Shown here: piece after piece, positions 24,501 through 34,500 of the stretch
How positions within the stretch are numbered: position 1 is the stretch's first letter
Layout: each line of letters starts with the position of its first letter
Assembly (NCBI GenBank): GCA_946406435.1
Contig: CAMJKP010000014.1
Location: forward strand, 1 to 58,507
From: an uncultured Prevotellaceae bacterium
GTDB taxonomy: Bacteria > Bacteroidota > Bacteroidia > Bacteroidales > Bacteroidaceae
Direction of reading: 5' to 3'
DNA: 58,507 bases
Notes under the pieces: generated by a model
What the model saw: the letters and a program-made list of their open reading frames with translations, nothing else
Databases searched by the model: none
Told to the model about the DNA's origin: nothing
Program-made: the position numbers and the translations under genes

Positions 24501-24907
24501 TCAATGCGGCACGTCGTGAGCTTGAGTCGATGAGCGGAGCCTTCAACCAGTGTGCCACGGTGAACTGGCGTTGGCGCAAGGATGGTGACGAGACTATGAT
24601 ACCGCGTGCCATGTATGTATATGACGACAAGTCTGCATACAACTATCAGGGCTGCAGTCGCTTTGTAGAGGATGGTTCATTCCTACGTTTCCAGAACCTG
24701 CAGTTCGGTTACGACTTCCCGAAGAAGGCGTTGAAGAAGTACGGACTGAATCAACTGCACTTCTCCGTGACAATGAACAACCTGTTCTGTTTCACCCATT
24801 ATTCTGGTATTGATCCTGAGATATCGGTTGGTGGATGGGGAGTCGCAATAGATGATAAGACGGCGCGTTCAAAATCGTTTACTGCATATTTGGCTATAGG
24901 ATTCTAA
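21413..24907 (+). CDS. SusC/RagA-family TonB-dependent transporter (first copy)
   Basis: About 1164 residues, outer-membrane barrel. After the signal peptide comes a carboxypeptidase-like domain (RVISGTVSDDMGPIMMANV), then the plug with LKEIVVKGTRTNSGG, ADEALQGEIAGLDIV, TMRLRGVTTINGNAEPLIVV and WGSKGANGVIEITTKRG. The barrel ends in an aromatic C-terminus (FTAYLAIGF). Candidate starts are ATG 21413 and 21422; the TTG at 21386 is less likely. The signal peptide is abnormally long because the start module (HNIFRHI) and an R1 palindrome (LPSLYGRGWG) precede the hydrophobic LLLFFPMFLMAQ. It forms a complex with the SusD protein encoded next. Confidence 0.92.
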   Translation: MTGMHNIFRHIRDFVSRKSYLLPSLYGRGWGMGLLLFFPMFLMAQTRVISGTVSDDMGPIMMANVVEKDANNRIVSASQTDMMGNFSMEVKNQKNKLEITYVGCKKYSVTIGDNTTFEVKLEAENTNLKEIVVKGTRTNSGGLNIAKKEISVAQSTFNLAEVEGMAFTSADEALQGEIAGLDIVANSGNLGAGTTMRLRGVTTINGNAEPLIVVNGIIFDNPDKSFDFQNASEEEYSSLLSVNVEDILKIDVLKDAAATAVWGSKGANGVIEITTKRGSRGKPRVNFSYKFTGTWQPKDYDLLNGDDYTMLIKEEYYNPNQSNTATSNIREINYDKSWADFENWNNNTDWVKEVTKFGPQHSYNLNITGGGEKATFRISGSYDNQENYIIKQHLDRLTTRLVLDYNVSDRIRFNTDFALTYTDNLKNYKDLVPLAQKAAPNMSVYKQDADGNDTDLFYNMNPLGTLSGLTPYTGNYTSYELRSLWDIGNPVSNAENSWKREETYRITPDFNIKYELLGTAAGQTRLTFNGRVNFDIYARSVPAYVSAEIGTNSWDGSPLTYNYSEKTESNRLKVGARGEFVFTPYFRNEDITLTMLAHYEMSTERSSSQYVAKHSLPNGITSVTSEGALLYTTIKGKTYNGLSDGNSRSNSQNLLYNAHLSYKQRYTLHFSLRADGDSKFGPKQKWAYFPGVSMRYNISDENFFEPLRKQVSMVGLRASWGVNGKAPDSDYLFYNTYNTNASAYGSSSKMDGLKLDDLRWEKTASYNIGFNLGFLDDIIEVDFDFYHKDTKDLLQKTVYIPTTTGYANLAYQNVGSMKNDGWELNVSGNKFLKMGKFSMSAGFNIAQNYNEITDMEDRVLNSINSDWSANKRGEYLNRVQIGNALGSIYGFRYKGVYQYSFDYLKNYNAEQMQSNPAWTTADYENWINTMLAEGKTMPVVTGTDGRVVMDSNGQPKRIVYNYNSGDALYTFQGGDAIYEDINHDGQINALDIVYLGNSQPKLQGGFNVSFMYGGWNLKARFTYRWGNKIVNAARRELESMSGAFNQCATVNWRWRKDGDETMIPRAMYVYDDKSAYNYQGCSRFVEDGSFLRFQNLQFGYDFPKKALKKYGLNQLHFSVTMNNLFCFTHYSGIDPEISVGGWGVAIDDKTARSKSFTAYLAIGF

Positions 24908-25158
24908 AGCCCCCTAACCCCTCCCAAAAAGGGAAGGGAGTGGTTACCCTTGAAGTCAATTGAAAATTTTTCGCAAGGCTCAACAAGCTACGCAAGTTCT
25001 TCGCTGATGCTCATCAAGCTAAAGCAAGTGAAAATTATAAATTGTACATTGTACATGTTAAATTGTAAATGAAACTTATGCACAATATATTCCGACATAT
25101 AGCGAATGCCTTTCGCACTCCGGCTCCCTCCCTACGGGGGAGGGCGGGGGGAGAGGCC
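24908..25158. repeat. R1-R2-R4 composite between susC and susD
   Basis: Reverse R1-like copy (24908-24942), R2 core twice (24967-25026, with GGCTCAACAAGCTACGCAAG and CTCATCAAGCTAAAGC), the TGTACATTGTACATG phrase (25043-25057), the 23-nt start module (25079-25101) and a forward R1 copy (25120-25158). The last two are translated as the SusD signal peptide. Confidence 0.85.
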
Positions 25159-27030
25159 GTTCTGGGGTTAGTTTTTTTTCTCCTTACTCTAACTTCCTGC
25201 GTTGATACCATCATCCTTCCTGATGACAAAACGGTTGAGGAGGATTTCTGGAAGACAAAGACGCAGGTACAGTCAATGGTGAATGGTGCCTATTCATCAT
25301 TAGCTTCTGAGGAGGTGCAGAGGAAACTGGTTATATGGCAATGCCGCTCAGATGAGCTAAACGTGAATACATCACTGAGTATAAATGAGTTGAATCAGTT
25401 CGACTCAAACAATCTACAGACCGACAACCGCCACAATAGTTGGGCGTCAATGTATTCCGTTATCAACACCTGTAACCTTATCATCTCAAAGTCGGCAGAG
25501 GTGATGGATATAGATCCTAATTACCTTGAGGGCGATCATAAGAATGTGGTGGCTCAGATGAAGGCATTGCGTGGATTGTGCTATTTCTATCTCATCAGGA
25601 CATTCCGCGATGTGCCGTTGGTTCTTGAGCCTTACAAGGAGAGTTCGCAAGAACTGAAAGTCGGACAGACGGCAGCAGGAGTGGTGCTTGACCAGATAAT
25701 CTCTGACCTTGAGGGCATTATGAATGACGCACTCTCAACAGCTAATGTGACGGATAATGTACAGAAATATGGTTGCTTTACACGTAATAGTATCTATGCC
25801 CTCTTGGCTGACTGCTATCTCTGGCGCGCGTCTGTAAACCATTCAGTTTCTGACTATAAGCGTTGTGTTGAGCTATGTGATATGGTAAGGGATGCGCGTG
25901 GCAGTGTTGTCAAGCGTTTAGGCAATAGTAGTCTGCTTGATGATGATGGATATAATCTGAACCTTTTCAGGAACTATTTCCGTCCGTTTGTCTCTGGAAA
26001 TGACGGTGAGTCGCTGCTTGAACTTCTGTTTAGTGATAATACGGCTCTTTGCAATGCCTATTATAAGAGCAAGTCCAATTCAAATGCAAAGCCTTGGTTC
26101 TACACCAATTCATATTATTCATCTATAAAGAAGAATGCGAATATAGGCTTGAACGTGAATGTGTTTAATCAGTTGCATACTGGTGATGCGGTAACTGATA
26201 TCCGAGGCTTTGAAAGTGTATATAACTTCAATAGTGGAGTGGAGGATGAGGTGATGATCCGTAAGTATGTTGCTCAGAATGTAATGGGTGACGTGGTTGT
26301 GGATGTTCCGTCAAATCGCTCATATTCCGGTTATAGGACAAACTGGATAGTGTATCGTGTGACTGACGTGATGCTGATGAAGGCGGAGGCTATGGTACAG
26401 ATAGCGAGTCTGATGGGTGAGGATGTCAGGTCGTCTGTGTCACAGATAGCGAATGCAGGTTCACTCCATGACTCTGTTTCAATAGCCAAGAGTGTATATT
26501 CTAAGGTACAGGAGATAAGCAATAATCTCGTGACAGGTATGCGTCAGGTGCAGATCGTGAATACACGTGCACAGAAGGATGGAATATCCCTGTATGACTC
26601 TCTTGCATATAAGTTAAATGTTCAGGAGGCAGAGACTGCAGATTTCGTGAAGGCAGTGGCCCAATATGTCTCTTCGCTGGACAAGACATGTGAGGACCTT
26701 GAACTTGAGGTGATGAACGAGCGTGCCCGAGAGCTTTGCTTTGAGGGTAAGCGCTGGTATGATATGCTTCGTTACAACTACCGACACATGAGCGGTGTGA
26801 ACTATAACACCCTCATGGTTGACCTTGGAGATAATCAGGCAAAGAACTATGACGGATTCCTTACTCTCATGGCTCGTAAATATACTAATAGAAATGGCTC
26901 TGCTCTGGTGGCAAATGTCAAAACGGAACCTTATCTGTATTTGCCTGTGCTGAAGTCGGAAGTGGAAATAAATAATCTGCTGAAACAGAATCCGGCTTAT
27001 AAGGATAGGGCAACGGCGGAGAGGCAGTAG
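25069..27030 (+). CDS. SusD/RagB-family outer-membrane lipoprotein (first copy)
   Basis: 653 residues, partner of the SusC before it, binding substrate at the cell surface. SusD hallmarks are EEDFWKTKTQVQSMVNGAYS, MKALRGLCYFYLIRTFRDVP and the C-terminal NERARELCFEGKRWYDMLRY with LPVLKSEVEIN. The lipid Cys is residue 44 (LLTLTSC), far later than usual. Residues 5-30 (HNIFRHIANAF, then APSLRGRAGGEA) are encoded by the shared start module and an R1 palindrome. The start is either ATG 25069 or ATG 25078. Confidence 0.9.
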   Translation: MKLMHNIFRHIANAFRTPAPSLRGRAGGEAVLGLVFFLLTLTSCVDTIILPDDKTVEEDFWKTKTQVQSMVNGAYSSLASEEVQRKLVIWQCRSDELNVNTSLSINELNQFDSNNLQTDNRHNSWASMYSVINTCNLIISKSAEVMDIDPNYLEGDHKNVVAQMKALRGLCYFYLIRTFRDVPLVLEPYKESSQELKVGQTAAGVVLDQIISDLEGIMNDALSTANVTDNVQKYGCFTRNSIYALLADCYLWRASVNHSVSDYKRCVELCDMVRDARGSVVKRLGNSSLLDDDGYNLNLFRNYFRPFVSGNDGESLLELLFSDNTALCNAYYKSKSNSNAKPWFYTNSYYSSIKKNANIGLNVNVFNQLHTGDAVTDIRGFESVYNFNSGVEDEVMIRKYVAQNVMGDVVVDVPSNRSYSGYRTNWIVYRVTDVMLMKAEAMVQIASLMGEDVRSSVSQIANAGSLHDSVSIAKSVYSKVQEISNNLVTGMRQVQIVNTRAQKDGISLYDSLAYKLNVQEAETADFVKAVAQYVSSLDKTCEDLELEVMNERARELCFEGKRWYDMLRYNYRHMSGVNYNTLMVDLGDNQAKNYDGFLTLMARKYTNRNGSALVANVKTEPYLYLPVLKSEVEINNLLKQNPAYKDRATAERQ

Positions 27031-27085
27031 CCCTTTTGAAGAGAGGCTAAATGAATAATTAATAGTGAATAATGAATAATTTATA

Positions 27086-29341
27086 ATGAGTATATTGCAC
27101 AACAAATTTCGACATATAGCGAAGGGCTTTCGTCTTCCGGCTCCTTTCCCCATTATGGGGAAAGGGCTGGGGGTAGGTGTCGTTCTTCTCTTTTTGATTT
27201 CCTCCTGCAACAAAGAGCCGGATGAGTCTGACCTATATACCTTTACTGGGCAGACTATACAGGAGTTTGTCGAGGAGGATGACAATCTCTCGTTGTTCAG
27301 GCAGATTCTTGAGAGGGCTAACCTCTGGGCGGAGATGCGTACGTATGGTCAATATACCTGTTATGCTCCAAGTAACGAGGGAGTGACGGCATACGTGGAC
27401 AGCTTGTGGAATGACCCAAAGTCTACGGATGACAATGGTAAGCTGGTGCATAATGGCATGACTGAGAATTCCGTCGATGGTCTTACTGATCAGCAATGCA
27501 GGGAGATAGCCAAGTATCATATCTCTACGATGACATATCTCTATGCTGATCTGTCGCAGACATCGAGTGCGGGCGCCAATGAGGTGTTTACCTATCTCGG
27601 TCAGACATTCAGTTCGGAGATATGCGACGACGGATCAGTGCGTCTTGGCGGTTCTGCCATTGTGGATAGGGATAATGACCGTCATGATATAGAGCTTGCC
27701 AACGGTTATCTGCACTACATCAATAAGGTGATACCTCGCAATACCCAGACGATAAATGAGATGATGAAGAATCTCACCCAGTATAAGGTATTCTATGAGG
27801 CTCTTGACAAGACGGGGATGCTTCCGTTGCTTTCAAGGACAAAGAAGGAGTTCAATAACGCTATTGACAATAATCATGGACGTCCGGGGTCAAGCTGGTC
27901 TTCAACGGAGTTCTATGTGCCAGCGGAGTGTAATGTGAGATATACGGTGTTTGCAGAGGATTCTGCTATTATGGCAGCAAATGGCATTCGCACTTTCGCG
28001 GATCTGAAGGCAAAGTGCGTGGAGTGGTATAAGGATGCAGAGAACTGGTATCCGTTGCCTGATGGCGAGAAGGTGAGTACGGGCGATGACTACACCTATA
28101 CCTACAACGTGGTGAATATGTTCGTGCGCTATCATATCCTAAAAGCTGGTATGGCTACCTCAAAACTTCTCTACGGCTATAGTGCCTCTAATCAGAACTG
28201 GAACTACGCATTCGGTGGAGAGCCGTTCGACTACTACGAGACATTACTCCCACATACACTGATGAAGATTTGGCAGCCTCTGTATCAGAAGGAGAACGGA
28301 GAGGTGGCGACAGGCTCGAAGACGGGTATCTACATCAACCGTTTCCGTCAGCATAACACATTGACCGACGAGGTGGGTACAATGGGTAGGGCTTCCACGC
28401 ATCAGGTACTCATTCCAGGCATAATGGTATATACCGACAGCCGTAGTAACATCAAGGCATTGAATGGCTATGTGCATGGCATTAACGGTATGCTTGTGTA
28501 TAGTGCGGATGTGCCTCAGAAGGTACTCAACGAGCGTCTGCGCATAGATACAGGCTCGATGCTGTATGAGCTTGCCAATAATGACATCCGCTTTGCCACG
28601 GAGGCAGAGATAGCAAGTAAGAACCTGAACGGTTCGGCTGGTACGATGACACGTTTCCCTGTGGATTACTTCGACAACCTTTATAGCTTCACGGGTACTT
28701 CCTCTGGTATCTCTTGGTACACACAGGGCGCTTGGCGTGCATGGGAGGCTGATCAGCTCTCATTCTGGGGAGCATACGACTTTGCAGTAAAGCTTCCGAG
28801 TGTTCCTACGGGCGATTATGAGCTTCGTGTCATCTATCCTCCTATGGCAAACTCAGGACTTATGCAGTATTTCATAGGAACGTCAAAGAATGCAGCCTCA
28901 ATGCAACCGCTTGGAGTGCCTTTCGATGCCCGTTATCCGAACTCATCTCTTGATGCAGATCGTGATGCTACAGGATATATGCTCTCAAGCGAGTTCTCCG
29001 ACTATGGCGTGGCTTCAGACCTCGTAATGCGTAACCATAACTATATGCGTGCGCCGGCTAGTTTCTCTCGTGGAACCTATAACGGCATCAAGGAGCGTGC
29101 TACGTCGGCAGATCAGCTTATCCAGACGATAAGCAACTGTTGCAGATACGAAGAGGGCTATGGAACGAGTATGATGCGCCGTATCCTCGGAACTATCCAT
29201 CTTGATCAGCGTAATGATTATTGGCTGCGCCTGCGTAACCTTATTCCGGAGGAAACCACTCTCGGTGGATCATTCGACTTCCTTGAGCTTGTGCCGACCA
29301 CTGTCATCAATGATGCAACGATGACGGAGGATTGGTATTAA
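27086..29341 (+). CDS. Fasciclin-domain surface lipoprotein (second)
   Basis: 751 residues with the lipid Cys at residue 41 (LLFLISSC). The signal peptide contains the start-module peptide HNKFRHIAKGF and the R1-encoded APFPIMGKGLGVG. A FAS1 module is clear at about 65-235 (LFRQILERANLW, YTCYAPSNEGVTAYVDSLW, NGYLHYINKVI) and a second at about 240-480. The C-terminal ~270 residues form a beta domain that may be a binding module; it is not recognised further. Its place after SusD suggests a role in the same surface complex. Confidence 0.83.
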   Translation: MSILHNKFRHIAKGFRLPAPFPIMGKGLGVGVVLLFLISSCNKEPDESDLYTFTGQTIQEFVEEDDNLSLFRQILERANLWAEMRTYGQYTCYAPSNEGVTAYVDSLWNDPKSTDDNGKLVHNGMTENSVDGLTDQQCREIAKYHISTMTYLYADLSQTSSAGANEVFTYLGQTFSSEICDDGSVRLGGSAIVDRDNDRHDIELANGYLHYINKVIPRNTQTINEMMKNLTQYKVFYEALDKTGMLPLLSRTKKEFNNAIDNNHGRPGSSWSSTEFYVPAECNVRYTVFAEDSAIMAANGIRTFADLKAKCVEWYKDAENWYPLPDGEKVSTGDDYTYTYNVVNMFVRYHILKAGMATSKLLYGYSASNQNWNYAFGGEPFDYYETLLPHTLMKIWQPLYQKENGEVATGSKTGIYINRFRQHNTLTDEVGTMGRASTHQVLIPGIMVYTDSRSNIKALNGYVHGINGMLVYSADVPQKVLNERLRIDTGSMLYELANNDIRFATEAEIASKNLNGSAGTMTRFPVDYFDNLYSFTGTSSGISWYTQGAWRAWEADQLSFWGAYDFAVKLPSVPTGDYELRVIYPPMANSGLMQYFIGTSKNAASMQPLGVPFDARYPNSSLDADRDATGYMLSSEFSDYGVASDLVMRNHNYMRAPASFSRGTYNGIKERATSADQLIQTISNCCRYEEGYGTSMMRRILGTIHLDQRNDYWLRLRNLIPEETTLGGSFDFLELVPTTVINDATMTEDWY

Positions 29342-29388
29342 GCCTTCTGGAAAGAGGCTAATTGATAATTAATAATTGATAATTGATA

Positions 29389-31329
29389 ATGAGTGTATTG
29401 CACAACATATTCCGACATATAGTGAAGGGTGTTAGCGGAAAAAGCATACTTCCCCCTTGCCCCTCCACGGGGAAAGGGTGCCCGCAGGGCGGGAAAGGGG
29501 TCATTGGGGCTTCTCTTTTCCTCCTCCTTACCTCCTGCTCCGACTTCTCTTCCTACAATTCCGTCGTGGAATCTTCCAATCCGACAGCTGACAAGACGTT
29601 GTGGGAGAATATATCGGCAAAGGGTGAGTTGAGCGACTTTGCACAGATACTTCAGGCAGTAGGGTATGATGCAGTGCTGAATGCTCCTACCACCTATACC
29701 GTGTGGGCTCCTGTCAATGGCACATTCAACAAGGACTCTATCATGGCGTTGACACAGGATGCTAAGACAAAGAAGAAGGTGATAGAGCAGTTCGTGTATG
29801 ACCATGTGGCACATTATTCGCACTTTGAGTCGAATCCGAATGACACGGTGGTGTATATGCTCAGCAAGAAACTTATACGCTTCTCTGGAAAGAACACGGG
29901 TAGCCTCGCATTCGACGGTAAGGTAATAAACTGGGCGACTGATGCGTATAACACCCCTTCAAGCAACGGAATACTCTATATGCTCAATGGCATGGTGCCT
30001 TTCCGTCCTAATGCTTACGAGAATATCTTTACTGACAAGAGCCGGTATGGCATAGCAGATTCTCACTTCAATGCCTATGTGAAGAGGTATGAGAGGATTG
30101 AACTTGACGAGGATGCCTCGGTGAAGGGCGAAATTGTGAACGGTAATCAGGTGTATGATGACTCTGTTACGGTGACGACGAATTCTTTCGTGACTGGCTT
30201 TGCCCACCTCAATGCGGAACTGAATAATGAGGATAGCCTTTATACCGTTGTCATCCCTACGGATGAGGCGTGGCAGAAGGCATATGACAAGATAAAGTCA
30301 TATTATAACTACATCACACCTATAAAGTATCAGAATCTCGGTAGTACCGCTACCGATTTCGCAGGCAAGAAAGGTGGCACATGTCCTACTACATCTACGG
30401 GTAAGGCTACTATCCTTGCTGCCAGTGCGGGTGTGGATGCGAGTAATGCTGCTACGCTGAGTGCTGCTCCTGCGGATGCTGATAAACAGGACACTAAGGC
30501 GTATTGGACCGATTCTATCGCCAAGCGCTGGATAGTACGTAATACGGCTTTCTCTGAGAATAACGGGAAGTATAACGCGAAACTCGTGTCGGGTGCAGCC
30601 TTTGTTGAGGGCGATACGCTTTTCTCTACTTCTGGAAACAAACTTACTGGGCTTGACAAATTAGATAAAGTGACTGTTCTCAAACAGCAGTTGAGTAACG
30701 GTCATGCCCGTGTGGTTAGTGAGTTCCCGTTTCGTGCATCGGAGACTTACGCTCCTGTGATCAAGACCCGCATACCAGGGCGTGTGGTGAGTACGAGCGG
30801 ATACGGAACAGAGACTGTAACCCTTGAACGCAGGATGTTTGACGATAAGTTCTGCAAGCTTGAGGATGATGAGATTAATCTGGAGTATGTGTGTGCCACT
30901 CTTCCTGAAGGTTCTAACTATGCTCCGGAGATAGACTTCTATCTTCCTGATGTGCTTTCCACCACATACGATATCTATGCCGTGGTAGTGCCTCCGAAAG
31001 TTGACGGTACAGGACTGCCATATACCTTGCGTTTCGACCTTCACTATACTGATGCGAAGAATGAGCCACAGACAGGGCGTCTGGATGGTAAAACGCTTCA
31101 GACCTCGATAGCGAAGATCTCGAAGGTGGAGCCGTTCGTTAATAAGACAACGAAGGTTGATACGCTCTATCTCGGTCAGTTCACCTTCCCGATATGCTAC
31201 TATGGCACAGGTGCTGCTCCAAACCTTAAGGTTATGAGTACGCTGAGCTCATTCAGTATGAGCAACAAAACTAAATATGATGCGCAGATAAGGATTGCGA
31301 ATATTATATTAAAGCCTAAAGAGGAGTGA
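29389..31329 (+). CDS. Fasciclin-domain surface lipoprotein (third)
   Basis: About 646 residues. I start at ATG 29389 (MSVLHNIFRHI); the longer frame begins with TTG. The lipid Cys is at about residue 50 (SLFLLLTSC), behind the start-module peptide and an R1 copy translated as PPCPSTGKGCPQGGKG. One FAS1 module is clear (about 60-210: LSDFAQILQAVGYDAVL, TYTVWAPVNGTF, SNGILYMLNGMVPF) and a second follows. The C-terminus has beta strands ending in RIANIILKPKEE. Probably a component of the same outer-membrane system. Confidence 0.83.
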   Translation: MSVLHNIFRHIVKGVSGKSILPPCPSTGKGCPQGGKGVIGASLFLLLTSCSDFSSYNSVVESSNPTADKTLWENISAKGELSDFAQILQAVGYDAVLNAPTTYTVWAPVNGTFNKDSIMALTQDAKTKKKVIEQFVYDHVAHYSHFESNPNDTVVYMLSKKLIRFSGKNTGSLAFDGKVINWATDAYNTPSSNGILYMLNGMVPFRPNAYENIFTDKSRYGIADSHFNAYVKRYERIELDEDASVKGEIVNGNQVYDDSVTVTTNSFVTGFAHLNAELNNEDSLYTVVIPTDEAWQKAYDKIKSYYNYITPIKYQNLGSTATDFAGKKGGTCPTTSTGKATILAASAGVDASNAATLSAAPADADKQDTKAYWTDSIAKRWIVRNTAFSENNGKYNAKLVSGAAFVEGDTLFSTSGNKLTGLDKLDKVTVLKQQLSNGHARVVSEFPFRASETYAPVIKTRIPGRVVSTSGYGTETVTLERRMFDDKFCKLEDDEINLEYVCATLPEGSNYAPEIDFYLPDVLSTTYDIYAVVVPPKVDGTGLPYTLRFDLHYTDAKNEPQTGRLDGKTLQTSIAKISKVEPFVNKTTKVDTLYLGQFTFPICYYGTGAAPNLKVMSTLSSFSMSNKTKYDAQIRIANIILKPKEE

Positions 31330-31520
31330 CCCCTTTCTGCCCTGCGGGCATCTTTCCCCGTAAAGGGTAAGAGGCTGGCGCAGAATGGAGAGAATAAGTG
31401 AGGTTAGAAGGTTTGAGGTTAGAGGTCAGCATTGCTATAAACATTATTCGTTAAGGCTCATCAAGCTAAAGCAAGTCCGACCTGAAAACCTAAAAACCTA
31501 AAACCTTAAAACCCAAAAAA
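31327..31520. repeat. R1 and R2 elements before the second susC
   Basis: A reverse R1 copy of the two-hairpin subtype (31327-31373, with GCCCTGCGGGC) directly follows the fasciclin stop codon. An R2 core (31448-31467) follows, with AACCTAAAAACCTAAAACC tails reaching 31515. No promoter box is evident, so the second SusCD pair is probably part of the same operon. Confidence 0.75.
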
Positions 31521-31522
31521 GA

Positions 31523-34500
31523 ATGAGAAATGATATTTTTGACATAATACGGAAACAGGGGCTAAGGCTCGTTCTGAGTGCCATAGCCACGTCCTTCTGT
31601 GCCAATATGTACGCTCAGGATGTGGATGATGACACTTCTGACGATGAGGAGGTGGTAGGTATCAAAGCTCCGAAGCGTACGTTGCAAGAAGACAAGAATA
31701 CTACGGTACAGATTTCTGGCATTGTGACGGACGATGCCACTAATCTCCCTGTTGCCGGTGTTCGTGTTCAGGCTCTCGGTGACAACCGATATACGGCAAT
31801 GACTAACGCCAAGGGTGAGTTCACGGTGGCGGTTCCCGATTTCTGTACCTCGCTGTATGTCAGTGCGATTGGGTATATTGCAATTCAAGTACCATGTGCC
31901 ATTTACAATGTACCAACGACAAAGGACAAATTGCAGATAAGGCTTATCTGCAATAAGTTTAGGAATATGTATGTGGATGGCACGGATTATACGGCAAAGG
32001 CTACGCATCAGGTGTTAGGTGATGGGAGTCTGGTGTTGGATGAGGATATTCGTGCTGGTCTCGGAGGTCATATACGTGCAATAACACGTTCTGGCGTGAC
32101 GGATGGTGGTAGTGCTATGTTCATTCGTGGCCTGAACTCCATCAACGCTAATGCGCAACCGCTCGTGATTATTGATGGTGTAGAGACGGATATGCAGCCA
32201 GGCAGGGCTACGCTGCATAGCGGTAGGGCTTTCAACGCTCTTGCTTCGCTCTCGCCTGAGAACATAGAGAAAGTGACGGTACTTAAGAATTCTACGGCTC
32301 TGTATGGCGCACGAGGTGCCAACGGTGTGATTCTCATTGAGACAAAGCGTGGGCATAGCATGGCAACACGTATTGACGTGGGTATCTCTGCTGGTGTTAC
32401 GATGATTCCCCGTACGCAGACGGTTATGAATGCGTCGCAGTGGCGCGATTATGCCACCGAGATGCTTGGCACCGTGAAGGAACTGGGGATGTCGGAGTAT
32501 CGTGACGTGACGTTCAACTTCCTGAATGACAATACGGAGGGCTACTATTACAGGATGTACCACAATGATACGGACTGGAAGGATGAGGTGTATCGCACGG
32601 CGGTGACACAAAACTATAACATCAACGTGCAGGGTGGCGACGACGTAGGCATGTATAACCTCTTTGTGGGATATGCCGATGCGCAGGGCAACGTGAGAGA
32701 AACTGGCTTTGACAGGCTCAACGTGCGCTTCAATGCCGATATCAGTATTCTGTGGAATCTCTCGACGAAGTTCGATATGTCGTTTGCCCGCACTAATAAC
32801 CGCGTCTTCGACGATGGCTTTGCTTCGGATATGAGCATGAGTACGGTGACATCGCCTACGAGTCTGGCTCTTATCAAGTCGCCTCTTGTTACACCATATC
32901 AGTATAACAAGCATGTGGGTGGATTTACGAGTCTGCTGTCGGATTATGACCAGTTGTTCAGTCCGCTGAGTCAGAAACTCTATGGCAATGACTATGCGTA
33001 TTCGCTAGCCAATCCGACTGCCATCATTGCTAACAGCAACGGTGACAACAAGAACAAGGTGGAGAATACATACTTCAACGTGCAGATAGCCCCGACTCTC
33101 AAGATTAACGACCGACTGAGTGTTACTTCCCAGTTCAGCTATTATCTCAACCGTAATGCGCAAAAGTATAACCGTCCGTCGGGCGGTGTGCCTCCGTTTG
33201 AGGTGAAAGGACTTGGAACGGTTTATAACCAGAAGTCATCGCTCTTCGCAAAGGAGAATAACGTACTGAGCAACACGCATGTGGATTGGAAGATAGGTGA
33301 TGGCTGTTGGAAGTTGGCGGCTACTGGCGGTTTCCGCTATAACACTTTCTCATACGATGCAAGTGATGCCAAGACGCAGTTTCGCACAGCGCAGTCGGAT
33401 AAGAACCCATATCAGACTGCTGATCCTTCGGTAGGATATGCTGACGTGGATGGTGCAAAGGACGTGTGGAAGAATTTGCAGTGGTATGCAAGTGCCGACT
33501 ATGCCTTCCGCAACCGCTACTTCGCCACGGTATCGCTTCTTGCAGAGGCAAACAGCCGTTTCGGTAGTGAGGCATCAGGCGCATTGAAGGCATTCGGCAC
33601 GTCATGGGCTGTGTTCCCAAGTGTTCAGATGGGGTGGGTGATGACAAACGAGAACTGGTTCCCGAAGGATGCTGGTATAGATTATCTCCGATTGAATGCA
33701 GGATATGACATCAGCGGAAATGATGATATATCAAACTATGCAGCACGCACTTCTTTCTCATCTGTGCGATATAACTATAATGCGATTGGAGTGCAGATGA
33801 CAACAATAGGCAACGAGCATATAAAGTGGGAAACAACCACTAAGTGGAACTTCGGATTCCTGGCAAATATGCTTAATAACCGTCTTTCTGTTGATTTCAA
33901 TTACTACATACACAAGACGAGGAATCTCTTGACGCTCATGACCTTCTCTTCTCCGATTTCTGGTATAAACAAGTATTGGACGAATGGAGGAGAACTTGAG
34001 AACAGGGGCTATGAGTTGACGTTGTCGGGTAAGCCTGTGGCATTGCGCGACTGGACTCTGGAGCTTGGTGCGACAATAGGCCATTATGCGAATAAGGTTA
34101 CTGCGCTTCCTGACGGCAACTATACCAACTCGGTGTATGGCAAGGATAATATCCTTGTTTCGGTAGGAAATCCAGTGGCTCTCTTCTACGGCTACAAGAC
34201 AAACGGCGTCTTCGCTTCGGATGCAGAGGCGCGCACGGCATGTCCGCAAGGGTATCTTGTTATGAAGAATGCAGCCGGACAGGATGTAAAGTTCGGGGCA
34301 GGAGATGTGCGTTTTGTTGATCTCAACGGTGACGGTGTGATAAACGAGTTGGACAAGACTGTGATAGGTAATCCGAATCCGGATATATACGGTAATATAT
34401 TTGCAACGCTGACATGGAAGGATGTCACCCTTGACCTTGGCTTCAACTTCAGTCTTGGCAATTATGTATATAACTATCAGCGCACTATCCTCAACTCGGG

